A stretch of DNA of 64,000 bases from Sporodiniella umbellata (Eukaryota > Mucoromycota > Mucoromycetes > Mucorales > Rhizopodaceae): the NCBI GenBank assembly GCA_025677835.1, contig JAIXMR010000006.1, forward strand, positions 124,001-188,000, given 5' to 3'. Numbering within the stretch: position 1 is the first letter of the stretch; every line of letters begins with the position of its first letter. The notes under the pieces were generated by a model, which worked only from the letters and a program-made list of their open reading frames with translations, did not search any database and had not been told where the DNA came from. The translations under genes were made by a program, and so were the position numbers. Of this stretch, positions 50,401 through 61,578 are shown one piece after another.

Positions 50401-51684
50401 TTAAAAGATTTGGGTTATACAACCTTGATGGCTGGTGACGGCACAAACGATGTAGGCGCTCTTAAACAAGCCCATATCGGCGTTGCTCTTTTGAACGGTA
50501 CTGTAGAAGATCTCCAAAAGATTGCTGAACGCCAACGTATTGAGCGCATGAAAATTATGTACGAACAACAAAAAAGTATTGCAGCTCGTTTCAACCAACC
50601 CCCTCCTCCTCCTCCCCCTGCTATTGCTCATCTTTTCCCTGAATACGCTGCACAGATAGCTGCTCAGCAACAACAGAACTTGACCCCTGCCCAACGTCGC
50701 CAAATGGAACAAAAGAAAAAGATCGAAGAGGCCACCCAGAAGATGATGGAGGGTATGGATATGGAAGAGCCACCTACCATTAAGTTTGGAGATGCCTCTG
50801 TTGCTGCTCCTTTCACTTCCAAGCTTCGTAATGTGACATCGATTAACAACATTATCCGTCAAGGTCGCTGTACTTTGGTAGCCACTATTCAGATGTATAA
50901 AATTTTAGCCTTAAACTCCTTGATTTCAGCCTACAGTCTTTCCGTACTCTATTTGGATGGCATTAAGTTTGGAGATTATCAACATACCATCTCTGGTATG
51001 TTGATGGCTGTTTGCTTCTTGTGTATTTCACGCGGAAAGCCTTTGGATCGATTATCAAAAGAAAGGCCCCAGCCTAATATCTTTAACCCCTATATTATCC
51101 TCTCTGTTCTCGGTCAGTTTGCTATTCATATTGCTTCCTTGGTCTATATTAATAACCTTGCCAAATCGATTGAACCGTAAGTGCTTTTTGTTTCTATAGT
51201 TTGAGTGAGACACGAGTTACTAACTTTAATATCCAAGACCCAAGGAGGTTGATTTAGAAGGCGAGTTTGAACCCAGTTTGTTGAACAGCGCTATCTACCT
51301 TATTCAATTATCTATGCAAGTATCTACATTTGCCATTAACTACCAAGGACTTCCCTTCCGTGAACGTATTCAAGACAACAAAGTACTGTACTATGGACTG
51401 ATGTCTGTAGGCGGTATTGCTTTGGCTGGCGCTACTGAATTCTGGCCAGAGATCAATGAGCAACTTCAATTGGTTAAATTCCCAGGCTCTGTAAGTAGAA
51501 AAAAAAAAAAAAAAAAAAATAGCGAATGACGTTTTATGTTTGGCTAATGCATTTTATGCCACTATAGTTCAGTTACAAGTTGACTGCATGTATGTTGCTT
51601 GATTTTGGTATTGCCTATGCTATTGAAAAGTTGACCAAACACTTTTTTGCTGACAACAAGGCCAAAAAAATTGCTAGAAGATAA
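47447..51684 (+). CDS. SPF1: P5A-type ATPase SPF1 (ER transmembrane helix dislocase)
   Basis: Coding is secure from about 47764 on: exons to 48000, then 48063-48152, 48217-48413, 48481-48886, 48931-51176, 51238-51490 and 51568-51684, all in frame (at least 1175 aa; yeast 1215). Landmarks are VPLSRQWHFYVWPFF (N-terminal membrane hairpin), EWTFVALGSI, PIPTFMELF-like PLPTFVELFKEHAVAP, LSGESTPLIK, PPELPMELSLAVNSS (M4), CFDKTGTLTGED (phosphorylated Asp), GDGTNDVGALKQAHIGVALL, and a Pro run before HLFPEYA. P5A ATPases extract mis-inserted tail-anchored and mitochondrial helices from the ER. The 5' end is unresolved: an open frame from ATG 47447 (MTKVRISSR) may be the first exon, but I could not find an in-phase splice to the body. 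Confidence 0.93.
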
Positions 51685-51893
51685 TCATATTTGTTATATA
51701 CACATATTCTCATGTTAAAGATGCAAACTATATATAACACATACAATAAAAACAACCACGGTATAGATTCTATATTTTTCATTTATTTATTTGTTTTTAT
51801 AGCATTGAGGTTACACGTTATGCACTCGAAATAAAGCGTTTGTTTTTTGTTTTTTCCTTGATTTTTCTTTTTTTTTCTTATTCACATTGTTGG

Positions 51894-53315
51894 ATGATGG
51901 TACAAGATTATTTGAGAACATTAGGCGCTGTAAGAGAGCGATGTCAAGAAGTATATGAAAAGTCCAAGACCAAAGGAGGATTGAAATCGTTTGATATTGA
52001 TGAAAGCAAACTACCGTTGATAGTTGATCATGTGGTTGCCACTACGCTTCGACGCTTTCCTAATCTGAGCGAAATGCCACCTCACTCACGCCTTCGCCAT
52101 TTTGGGTCTGGGCAGATTGAAGGGCTGAGAAAAGAATGGAAGGATGAAGGGGTTGATAGAACAGAACAAGCTCGTCGTCTGATTGACATTGTGTTGGTTT
52201 CTGTCTTGGTCGATGCAGGCGCAGGACTCGATTGGAAGTATACAACCGGGGAAGGAGCCAAAGTGGGCCGATCTGAGGGTTTAGCTTTGGCTTCTTTTGA
52301 TATGTTCAAACAAGGTTACTTTTCAAACGATCCTCAAACACCTCATCGTGTGGATGGTACATAGCAATATACGTACACATAACAAAAACTCAGACACATT
52401 CTTGTATAGCGCTTGGATTGGAACAACTGACAGTAGCACGAATGACCACTGGCTTCCAAGTATCTGAAAGCAACCCAATGGTTGGTTTAGAGGGTCGTTC
52501 CAATGTCCTACAGCGCTTAGCCAGTGTATTAGAAAAGAATGAGTCGTTTTTCCCAAGAAAAGATGCACCTCCAAGACCTGGCAACATGATCGGTATATAG
52601 CTTTTTTTTTTTTTTTTTTTTTTTTTTGGTTCTACAGCTATACCTATTCAATCCAATAACGCGTTTTTGTAGATTACCTTTTCAAGATTTCGCCTGAAAC
52701 GATCCATATCCAAGACTTATGGAGGGTAGTGATGAGCTTAGGTGGTATGTTTCCAGCACGTATCGAGATCAATGGGGTTCCGTTAGGTGATGTTTGGCCT
52801 TGCGCAGCATTAGCCGATCTTGGTCAACACGAAAACCTAGTTCCGTTCCATAAACTATCCCAATGGTTGACCTATTCTTTGATTGAAGCGATTGAGGTGA
52901 GCTTGGGTATACAGGTTCAAGGGGTTGAGCAGATGACTGGTTTACCCGAGTACCGTAATGGTGGGCTTTTAGTAGATTATGGCCTGTTGGTATTGAAACC
53001 AGAGGAGGTTGCACGAGGTACAAAACAAGCTGGTGAGCTACCTACGTTCGAAGGATCCGATCCTGCCATGGTTGAATGGAGAGCACTGACAGTAGTTTAT
53101 ATGGATATTATCCATCAACAAGTACAACAAAAATTGGGACAAAAACTCAGTTTAGCCCAAGTCTTGGAAGGCGGTACCTGGACAGCTGGACGTGAAATTG
53201 CTGCTACTAAACGACCTGAGAATGGAGGTCCTCCTATTGTGATCAAGGTAAACATCTTATTATAAGCACTATTGATTTTTATCTATGTTTTTAGAGTGAT
53301 GGAACTATCTTTTAA
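51894..53315 (+). CDS. URC4: DUF1688 protein, URC4-like uracil catabolism
   Basis: Four exons (51894-52356, 52410-52592, 52673-53247, 53295-53315) give 413 aa; the last exon codes only six residues and the stop. RLRHFGSGQIEGLRKEW, DIVLVSVLVDAGAGLDWKY, EGLALASFDMF, GVPLGDVWPC, PFHKLSQWLTYSL and LPEYRNGGLLVD are characteristic of DUF1688. In Lachancea, URC4 is needed for the pyrimidine-ring uracil degradation route, with URC1 and others; its chemistry is unknown. No other URC gene is in this window. An intron at 52593-52672 carries a 26-T run. ATG 51894 is followed immediately by a second ATG. Confidence 0.88.
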
Positions 53316-53639
53316 TAACTCTCAAGTTTATATATCAAACACAACCGTCTCATCAGAATTAAGGGGGTGAACGGAAAGTGTTGTAATGAAAAAGTAGAAA
53401 AAAAAAAAAAAAAAAGTTTGTTTTCTAAAAACATTTTTTGTGTCAAAAAAAAAAAAAAAAAAAAAAAGATAATAATAAAGATAGCGTAAGATTCATTCCT
53501 CATACAAGAAGATTACTTTAGAAAAAAATAAAAAAAAAATAAAAAAAAAAAAAGGGCATTCCTTTGGCTTTTATTATCATTATTGTTATTATTTTAGAGC
53601 TTCTTTTGCTTTTCTTTTCCTGTCTATCACATACGTACA
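53316..53639. other. Intergenic, A-run rich
   Basis: Spacer between URC4-like and chitinase genes containing A runs of 17 (about 53399), 23 (about 53445) and shorter AAATAAAAA blocks. No gene. Confidence 0.6.
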
Positions 53640-55028
53640 ATGTACTTTACGTTTCTATTCTTCTTATTATTAAACCAAGTATTCGCACAAGTCAATCAAG
53701 CGCTAGACTTAAAACAAGTAAATAAGCCAATAAGAAAGCAAAAAGAAACTGATCAAACTTCAGAAAAAGGACCACTTGGTGCTGTATTGGGGGCAAGGAG
53801 ATTTTGGAGAAAAAAAACTATCTCACTATTGCGACCAAGAGGGAGTGAGTATTGTAGTACTTGGATTTGTGGTGGATTATACAGGCGGTATCAAAAAATC
53901 GCCTGTATTGAATCTAGCAGACAATTGTAACGATGTAGAGAATTGTGTGGATGCAGCCAAAGACATTGCTTACTGCCAAAGCAAAGGGGTAAAGGTGTTG
54001 ATGTCTATGGGCGGTGCTGCAGGTGAATACCATACCCAGAAATGGGAACCCGATCTTCTGGCTTGGTGGTTATGGAATAAATTCTTGGGTGGTGAAGATC
54101 GAACGGTACAGAGACCGTTTGGTAAGGTTGTATTGGACGGTATTGATTACGATCCAGAAGGTGAGTTGAAAAGTCCATGGATTGTTTTCTACCAATGAAT
54201 TGACTTGTATTCTGCACATTAGAGGTACACAGTACAGGATACGATCAACACATTCATACCCTACGTCAACTATTCAAAACCCAATACCCTCCACGACACT
54301 ATCTGATCACAGCCGCACCTCAATGTTCTGATCTGGAATATTACAAAAAGAACGCGCTCTATTCCATTCTTCACCCATCACCCAAATACGACTCGCATCC
54401 AGATATGGTATTTGTTCAGTTCTACAACAATTATTGTTCGGCCTCCAATCATGGTCAAGGCAGCGATTTCAACTATAAAGAATGGGAGCAATGGGCCAAG
54501 GAGACCACCCAGGGGCGTACACAGATCATGTTGGGTGTCTTGGGTCGAGAGAATCATATGGATACAGGCTATGTGAGCTATGAGAAACTGACGACGATTC
54601 TGGATGATATCCAAGCCAGTCCTCATTTTGGCGGTGTGATGATTTGGGATGCAGGCTATGCCTATGCTAATACGATTCCTTACTTTAATAGCTTCACTTA
54701 CGGTCAAGCCACAGCCAAATACCTTGACCGTCTTAGTCATCCAAGATTGAACCTGGTAGAAACAGCCCGAATGATGCTTGAACAAAAGCAGGTGCCAGTG
54801 ATGACTCCTGTTTTGGCGGACCCTACGATGCCCTGTGCAGGTCAACTATTTATGCTCCTACAGTCTGTACGTGCTGGTCTTTTGGCTGAATCCTTGGGAA
54901 CCGCTTCGAATGTGATCGATCAGAGATGGTCTGCTTTGGGTCTTTCTAACGATCTTTTAGAAGCTGGATCCTATTTATGTCTAGTAGCTGATCATCTCTC
55001 TCTAGGCTATGTTTATCATTCGAAATAA
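53640..55028 (+). CDS. Secreted GH18 chitinase (class III type)
   Basis: Three exons (53640-53717, 53764-54160, 54223-55028) give 426 aa. A signal peptide of about 16 residues (MYFTFLFFLLLNQVFA) starts the protein. LVLYWGQGDFGEKKLSHYC is the first barrel strand, VLMSMGGAAGEY the SxGG motif, and LDGIDYDPE the catalytic DxxDxDxE with its Glu intact. FVQFYNNYC and GVMIWDAGYAY close the barrel. A C-terminal extension of about 110 residues with few cysteines follows and is not a domain I recognise. It hydrolyses chitin, probably for cell-wall remodelling or nutrition. Confidence 0.93.
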
Positions 55029-55197
55029 GGAGCTCTGTCAATACTACAAAAAGCTATCACTTTGCCTCCCCTCTTTTCTTCTTCTCCCTCTTTGTCCTTC
55101 CCCCCCCCTTTTTTTTTTTTTTTTTTTTCTTTCTCTCCTTAACTTATTCACTCCAAAAGAAGCCCAGCTTATTCATCTCTTTCTTTTTCATAGAAAA

Positions 55198-56412
55198 ATG
55201 TTATTTTTTAAAAAATCAAATAAAAAGATTTTAAAATTGTCCAAAATGTGGCAAGAGCCAGAAAAGCTGAATGAAAAAAAAGAGTAAAAAGCACACACAC
55301 ACAAAAGAAAAGAAAACACTTGATTTATTATTTATTGATCATTAAAAAAGATAAAAACCAAAACATACACACACAATTACACACAATTACACACACATAC
55401 AAAAATAAAATAAAACAAAAACATCAAAAATAAAATTAGTAGACTTCAGACTTTACCTTTTTATGAACCGACTCAAGAAAAAATAGAAACGCCGTCCTGG
55501 ACCCTACAAAGACAAGAAGGTTGGGAAGAAACGTTTGGTGAGACGATGGAGAATATATTAGATGCTGTAGTCAAAGATCTTGATGTTGGAAAAGCGCGTT
55601 TGCAAGAGGATCTATCAAACAGGCAAGAGACAGAAAAGGATCTATCAAATGAGCAAGGGACAGAAGAGGATCTATCAAATGAGCAAGAGATAACAGGCTC
55701 AAAACTGTCTCAACCACTGCCGCTCGATGTGATGGCAGAGTCTTGGATGGCCGTTATCTGTGAACAAGGGCAGGTCTTGGATGATCAAGAAAAGTCTGAT
55801 GCTATCGTACCATGGGTAAGCCATCAAGGAGAAGAGAACCCCTTTGTGAAGGAGGAGGAGGAGAAGGAGGAGGGTGTAAAGGATGCAGAAGATGGCACCC
55901 AAGAGCCACTCCCAAGTGAGCGTTCTGTCAACAAACAAGAAGATGACTCAAAAGATCCTGGCACCGAAAAGTCAAGTGTGGTCAATGAAGCATACCAGGA
56001 GACTGCCCAGGTTAGGGTCATCTTACAGAAGAAAGAAGAAGAGACACTAAAAGATCAAAAAGAGGCAGCCGAACCAAACAGGGAGCAAGCAAGAACAGAA
56101 AATGAAAACTGTCCAAAAGAGCTATCGTTCAAAGAGAACCCCGAACGAAGCCAGGTAAGAAAAGAAAAGCGTTACTCCTTTCTTCCAAAGGTGAGCAGTC
56201 CTATGGGTCTTCGGGGATTAAGCCCAGTAAGCTACAAGAAAAGCAGCGGAATCCCAGTGTCTGTTCGACAACGCGTCATCAAACCAAACACTCCAGATCG
56301 TACCGGTTCGATCCCAAGCAAGATACCTAAATTATCTGTGCACTCGGTCCTCATTCAACCTAAATCAAGCTTAGGGAGTAAACTCCCTAGAAGAAAAAGC
56401 TCTATTGTATAG
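55198..56412 (+). CDS. Acidic low-complexity protein with 10-residue repeats, function unknown
   Basis: Two exons (55198-55283, 55440-56412) give 352 aa in frame. The N-terminus is basic (MLFFKKSNKKILKLSKMW), then a Trp/Glu segment (TPSWTLQRQEGWEETFGET) and three tandem copies of a DLSNxQxTEx unit. A long Glu/Lys region follows, and the end is basic and Ser/Pro-rich (SYKKSSGIPVSVRQR, SKLPRRKSSIV) like a phosphorylated or microtubule-binding tail. No catalytic motif or membrane segment. I do not recognise the family; disorder makes homology hard to see. The intron is an A/CA-rich stretch of 156 nt. Confidence 0.65.
55609..55698 (+). repeat. 30-bp coding tandem repeat, three copies
   Basis: Three in-frame units beginning GATCTATCAAA, each encoding DLSN plus six residues. 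Confidence 0.9.
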
Positions 56413-56619
56413 CTTTTTTTTTTTTTTTTTTTTTTTTCCTTTTTTTTCCTTTTTTTCCTTTTTTTGGGATGATTAAAAAAAACAAAAACAAAAAGGAGAC
56501 AGTCGAAGCAAAAATTATACTCTTTTACCAAAGTGAGAGGGGAGGGGAGAAATTGATTCAAGAGAGGAGGTTTCTTTTTTTTTTTTACTATAGAAACCAG
56601 AGACCTTGGTTGCCCTTTG

Positions 56620-56653
<34 letters not shown>

Positions 56654-56766
56654 AAATAATAACCATGCACGCGTCACATCCATCCACGTACAAACTTACA
56701 CTCCCCCCCTTTTTTTTTTTTTTTTTTTGACTGTAATTTTTTTTTTTTTTTTTTTTTTATTCCAAC
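56413..56766. other. Intergenic, homopolymer rich
   Basis: Contains T runs near 56414-56437, a 32-A run at 56620-56651 and two more T runs just before the NAA50 start. No gene. Confidence 0.6.
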
Positions 56767-57354
56767 ATGGCTAATATGATAGATATTGGCCAAGTTACCT
56801 TTAACAACCTGGGTCAAGTACGTATGCTTCACAAGAATTTATTTCCTGTGAGCTATGGAGATCAGTTTTATAGCGATTTGTTAGAAGCAGAACCTTTTGC
56901 AAAATTGGGTAATTTAATGGAGGCCTTGCGTTAGGATAATCGACTAATGCCCATCTACAAAGCCTATTATAACGACGTGTGTGTGGGCGTTGTGTGTTGT
57001 CGTAAAGAAAAAGACCAAGAAACACCAGAAAAGTCAAAGTTATATATGATGACTCTGGGTGTTTTAGAGCCCTACCGTCATCTTGGGATCGGTAAGAAGC
57101 TCGCCCTTTTTTTTTTTTTTTTTTTTTCTTGACAGTATTGTTTAGGTAAACGCATGGTAAAACATATTTTGGAACAAGCCGAGCTTTCCAAAGAGATCAG
57201 CCAAGTCTATTTGCATGTTCAAGTCACCAACACGGCTGCTTTAGAATTTTACAAGAAGAGCAGTTTTGAAGTGATTGAAATTGAAAAAGACTACTACAAG
57301 AACATTGATCCTAAAGATGCTTATCTTTTATCGAAAACAATCGTTGCAAAATAA
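56767..57354 (+). CDS. NAA50: N-alpha-acetyltransferase 50 (NatE)
   Basis: Three exons (56767-56908, 56963-57091, 57146-57354) give 159 aa (human 169). NLFPVSYGDQFYSDLLEAE matches the FPVSY substrate-binding helix of NAA50, VGVVCCRKEK and LYMMTLGVLEPYRHLGIGKR give the acetyl-CoA R/Q-x-x-G-x-G/A site (RHLGIG), and LHVQVTNTAALEFYKK the C-terminal GNAT strands. It acetylates Met-starting N-termini, usually alongside NAA10/NAA15 on ribosomes, and cohesin is a known client in animals. The second intron contains a run of 22 T. Confidence 0.95.
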
Positions 57355-57447
57355 AAACAAATTTTAGAAGAAAAAAAAAAAGAGGCATTTTTCCCACCCA
57401 CCAAAAAAGAAGTATAAACAAGGAGGTTTCTATTTTCTTTTTCTTTC

Positions 57448-57450
<3 letters not shown>

Positions 57451-57483
<33 letters not shown>
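57451..57483. repeat. Poly(T) tract, 33 nt
   Basis: Ends 10 bp before the ATG of the next gene, so it would be in its 5' leader. Confidence 0.9.
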
Positions 57484-57484
<1 letters not shown>

Positions 57485-57493
57485 GTGAAGAAA

Positions 57494-58186
57494 ATGAAGC
57501 AAACGGCCGTAGCGATTCCTCCCACCGAGGTCGGTAAAGAAAGCAAGCGTTGGTTGAGATATGGACTTGTATGTGTCATGTTATTGATGTATGTGTGTGG
57601 AAGAAGGTGGACGATGACTGCAGGATCAAATCAAGAGAGCAAGAAAGAGCCTCGACTGGTGTTGCATACTGGGTTTCCACCGATCGAAGGTGTGAACGGG
57701 TTGCCGCTGATACGGGGCAGAGCAGCGGCCGCCTCTTTCTCGGTAGTGAGTGCTGAAGGTGAAAGTTGGTGGGATCGTTGGTTTGGACGTCGCCATGTGC
57801 ACCTTGTCCGGGTCGAACTTCCTGTCCGAGGGGATAGGATCCAACTCTCGGTCTGTCCGGCAGAAACCCGACGGTGGGGTACAACGCAAGGCTTTCCTGA
57901 TCTCGAACGTTGTGTAGCCAGCGTGGCATTGGAGACAAGCAGGCAAGATCCAGAAGATCTGTTCCGTGTGGTAGAGTGGGAACCGACAGAGACTGTATTA
58001 TTGAAAAAGTCAGTCAATCATTGGTTAGTCGTTCAGTCGGCCCAAGACAACCTGGACTGGGTCTATGCACAGACTTCACCCAATCGAGGCCAGGATACGA
58101 TTGCATACCAAAACGAAGGAAGTTGGCAGCTACAGCTTAAAGATCAACCCATACCCAGTATTATGATTACTATCCAAGACCATTGA
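57494..58186 (+). CDS. Single-pass membrane protein, function unknown
   Basis: Single exon, 230 aa. A 23-residue basic N-terminus leads to one hydrophobic segment (LRYGLVCVMLLMYVCG, about 24-40), consistent with a type II anchor. The remainder (about 190 residues) looks like a beta-rich soluble domain: WWDRWFGRRHVHLVRVELPV, then ETVLLKKSVNHWLVVQSAQ, ending MITIQDH. Two cysteines lie in the soluble part. I recognise no family. GC content is visibly higher than in the flanks and the frame is long, supporting a real gene. Confidence 0.65.
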   Translation: MKQTAVAIPPTEVGKESKRWLRYGLVCVMLLMYVCGRRWTMTAGSNQESKKEPRLVLHTGFPPIEGVNGLPLIRGRAAAASFSVVSAEGESWWDRWFGRRHVHLVRVELPVRGDRIQLSVCPAETRRWGTTQGFPDLERCVASVALETSRQDPEDLFRVVEWEPTETVLLKKSVNHWLVVQSAQDNLDWVYAQTSPNRGQDTIAYQNEGSWQLQLKDQPIPSIMITIQDH

Positions 58187-59760
58187 ATCACCCCCAAAAT
58201 AAATACCTAATAACTTTCTTTTTATGTTTTCTGTAGTTGTGTGCCTGAAAATGACAACAAATGAATTCCCGGTCAATGTTGAGACCGGTAGATTGAGTTT
58301 ACCCATTTTGTTACGGCCCTTCTTTTCAAAATCGCCATTTCAAAACAACAGAAAAAAACACCCGACTTTTAAAGGGTATAATTCCATATATAAAAAAAAA
58401 AATCTAGACACACACACACACACACACACATACATACAGAAAGCAGCAGAACAAAGCTCCCTGTTTTGCAAAGCCATTCTATTTACGTATGCTTGGTAAA
58501 CACCACTCCTAAACTGTAGGGGCTTTACTTGTAGTAAGGCATCGTAGTCTGTATTGCAGCTGTTATTAAACTTTTTTTTTGTAGACAGGACAAAAACAAT
58601 GCTTTACTAACACTCTCAATAGTCAACGGACGGAGACAGTTTTTTTTTTTTTTTTTGGTAGGTTAACACACCTACCCTCGGCACCCATGATAGAAGACTT
58701 TAAATCTAGGGTCCTTGTTTGCATCTTTTTTTTTGTTTTTTTTCTTGAAAACAAAAGACAATCAAGAAAGCTTACTGCCAACATGTTAAAAAAGCAAACG
58801 ATAAAACAAACGAGTTGCTGCTTGTGCGTCCTGTGAAACATCCAAGGAGCTCTCTGTGAACTCAGATACTATCATTTTAACTTTTTCATGAACACATCCA
58901 GTGTTTATTTTCTTTGAGAAACCACTTTTTCTAGCCAATAGGGCGTTCATTTAAATCATTAATAAACAATGCGTGTGGGTGTGGACTGTATTTAGAATCC
59001 ATGCTAATCAAAAGTAGGCTCCGACCTATGCTTATGAAATGAAATGGCTGCAATAAAAAAAAAGTAGAAAATTTTTATTTCGGGTTACATCCAATTTCTG
59101 TTGCAAGAAGCCTATATATATATATATATGTGTGTGTTGTTTAAATAGTCAACCAAAAAAAAAAAAAAAAAGCGATAGAAACGATACGTCATTCTTTTGT
59201 TTCTTATTTTCTATAAGCGAGTGTGATTTCTATCACCAGACCCAGGCATCTATTCTTATTCACACAATACAATGTCGGATACACGCCGAAAACTCTTTCC
59301 GCTTGTTCTGTTACATGTGAAATAATCGCTGAAACTCCTCAAACCAGGACTAGGGTTATTGCAGCGACTCTCTTTCGTGTGATGAAAAAAAAAAAAAAAA
59401 AAAAAAAAACTTTTTAATAGTCGGTAAAATAGATAGACCGCCTCGTAAAAGACATCTTTCTTTACCTGTCACACGGAAAACAGATGGTTTGACTGAAAGC
59501 ATAAATAAAATAAAAAAAAGAAAAAAATTACACTTTCTTTTACTGCTTTTTTTTTTTTTTTTTCTTCTTTTTATTATTATTTTCTTATTATTTTCTTATT
59601 ACTACTCTCTTTTATCAATTGCGTATATATTTTATTTATTTATTTATTTTTTTTTTTTTTTTTTTCCTCTTTTTGTATGTCAATCGATAGACAATTCCAT
59701 CTAGCTCTCATCTCCAGCATATAAAGAAAACCTAGCCATCATCCCCTCCACAGCGCTACG
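58187..59760. other. Intergenic, 1.6 kb
   Basis: No supported gene. Holds a CA microsatellite, TA/TG repeats at about 59112-59138, several A and T runs, and a TATAAA at 59720-59725 just before the AUR1 start. Confidence 0.5.
58408..58430. repeat. (CA)n microsatellite
   Basis: About eleven CA units in intergenic DNA. Confidence 0.85.
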
Positions 59761-60988
59761 ATGGTTCGATTAGTATCATTATTACCAAACGACATCTACC
59801 TTCTTCGTTATGTCTTCCTCGGCTTATTGTTGAGCGTGGATTTCTATGTGATACAGACGCCAAGCTTTGTACCACGTTTGTTGATAGCCACTTTATTAGG
59901 CGTGTCATTTTTTATACCTTACGTGAGACGGTTTACTTTACCAGCATTACCTATCTTTAGCTGGCTTATCACCTTTTATGCCTGTCAGTTCATTCCTATT
60001 CATTATCGACCCCACCATATCTTTGTGAACGTACTGCCCACATTAGAACGTATTCTGTATGGTGCCAATCTGTCCGAGGTCATCTCTAGACATACACACC
60101 CTGTACTGGACATCCTGGCCTGGCTTCCCTATGGCATTATCCATTTCTCGTTTCCCTTTGTGCTCGCTTTACTCTTGTTCGTCTTTGGGCCTCCAGGATG
60201 TCTAAAGACGTATGCAGGTGCATTTGGTTACATGAATTTGGCAGGTGTGATCACACAGCTGTTCTTTCCCAATGCCTCTCCTTGTAAGTTGTATACACAC
60301 ATAAATACTTGGATCTCTCTAAACGTTTTTGAAAAAAAAAAAAAAAGGGTATGAACTCAGTTATGGTTCAGCGCCTGCGGATTACTCCATCCCAGGTGAA
60401 CCTGGAGGTTTGATTCGTATTGATCATATCCTAGGCCTGGATCTTTATGGATCCACCTTTGGCTCTTCTCCCCTTGTGTTTGGTGCCTTCCCGTCACTTC
60501 ATGCCGGCTCTGCAACGATTGAAATGTTATTCGTTGTCTACCTTTTCCCTCGCATGAAACCTTTGGCTATTGCCTACGTGATGTGGATGTGGTTTGCCAC
60601 GATGTATCTGACGCACCATTACATGATTGATCTTGTGGGGGGTTCCATTTACGCTATCGTCACCTTTGCCGTCGCTCAAAAGTTTTTACCGGCCATCGAA
60701 CCTCACGCTGCTCATCGACTTGCCTATTATCATAACACGCTTGGCATCCGTCGCACCAAAGTCCGACTCTGGGACTTTCTGCATTCAATTGAACACACTC
60801 CTGTAACACAGGATGAGGAACAAAAGATCATGACGGCCACTCAACCTTTGACTTTACAACTTTACCCACTCTCTCAAGATTCTGAACCATCTCATTCACC
60901 TGTCTCTTCTCTTTTTACACTTGAGCCTGATTCTCCCCAAACCCCACGTTCGCCTGATTTACATTACGCTTTAGAAAAAGTATTTTAA
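59761..60988 (+). CDS. AUR1: Inositol phosphorylceramide synthase catalytic subunit AUR1
   Basis: Two exons (59761-60283, 60348-60988) give 387 aa. Six or more TM helices; NASP-WYELSYG spans the intron, FGAFPSLHAGSATIEMLFVV gives PAP2-type motif with catalytic His, and YLTHHYMIDLVGGS the second His/Asp motif. It transfers phosphoinositol from phosphatidylinositol to ceramide in the Golgi and is the target of aureobasidin A in yeast. The C-terminus after the last helix is Ser/Pro-rich and cytosolic-like. The intron ends in a run of A directly before the AG acceptor. Confidence 0.95.
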
Positions 60989-61365
60989 AAAAAAACCCTT
61001 TTGTACGTAGATGCATATGCATCATCACCCCCCCCCCTCTCTATTCTTTATTACACCTACTCATCATCATCATCATCATAATAATAACAATAATAATAAT
61101 AACAATACTAATAATAACAATAATAATAATAACAATCATTATCTCTCTTAAAACTCAAGTGAGCTCACGTGTCTCTCTCTCTCTCTCTCTCTCTTTCTCT
61201 AAATCCGATGAAATCTGTTGGCATTCGGCAAAAAGAATCGTTAGCCGACCCCTGATGCATCTATCTCTTTAGGTAGAAAGGATTTGCCTAAACTATAGTT
61301 TGTTTTTCCAGAAGTTTTTATTGCTTTTCTTTTCGCGTGTTTTTTTTTTTTTTTCTTTTTTTTTT
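60989..61365. other. Intergenic with simple repeats
   Basis: CAT repeats at about 61061-61079, AAT/AAC triplet repeats at 61080-61136 and a CT run at 61171-61200, then T runs. No gene. Confidence 0.65.
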
Positions 61366-61578
61366 TCAACAACCTATATAAGGACAGCCTAAGAAAGGGG
61401 GGGGGATTAAGAAAAAACCAGAGTCAAAAAGATAAAACTTACGTGGCTCACTTTTTTTTTGAAGTACAGCATAGGCATTGTTTGATTTACGACGCAAGAG
61501 TTTTGGGTTGGTTTGTTCTGTAGATAAGGCAAAACATACTTGAACAAAAAGTAGGATAAACAGTAGAGACGACTTCAT
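61366..61578 (-). CDS. Possible small secreted peptide
   Basis: ATG 61578 starts MKSSLLFILLFVQVCFALS, a good signal peptide with cleavage after FA. The mature part is basic (KLLRRKSNNAYAVLQKK). A GT-AG intron at 61442-61389 (54 nt) can be removed, giving 52 aa ending RCPYIGC. If retained, the frame stays open to the same stop and gives 70 aa. No homologue recognised. Short length means chance cannot be excluded. Confidence 0.45.
   Translation of the reverse strand: MKSSLLFILLFVQVCFALSTEQTNPKLLRRKSNNAYAVLQKKSEPRKFYLFDSGFFLIPPPFLGCPYIGC

Noticed and set aside
51894..55028. URC4-like and chitinase genes as part of a catabolic cluster
   Set aside because: No other URC or chitin-utilisation genes flank them; neighbouring genes are unrelated housekeeping genes.
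55609..55698. Direct repeats considered as a CRISPR-like array
   Set aside because: Units are contiguous without spacers and lie in frame inside a coding exon of a eukaryote.
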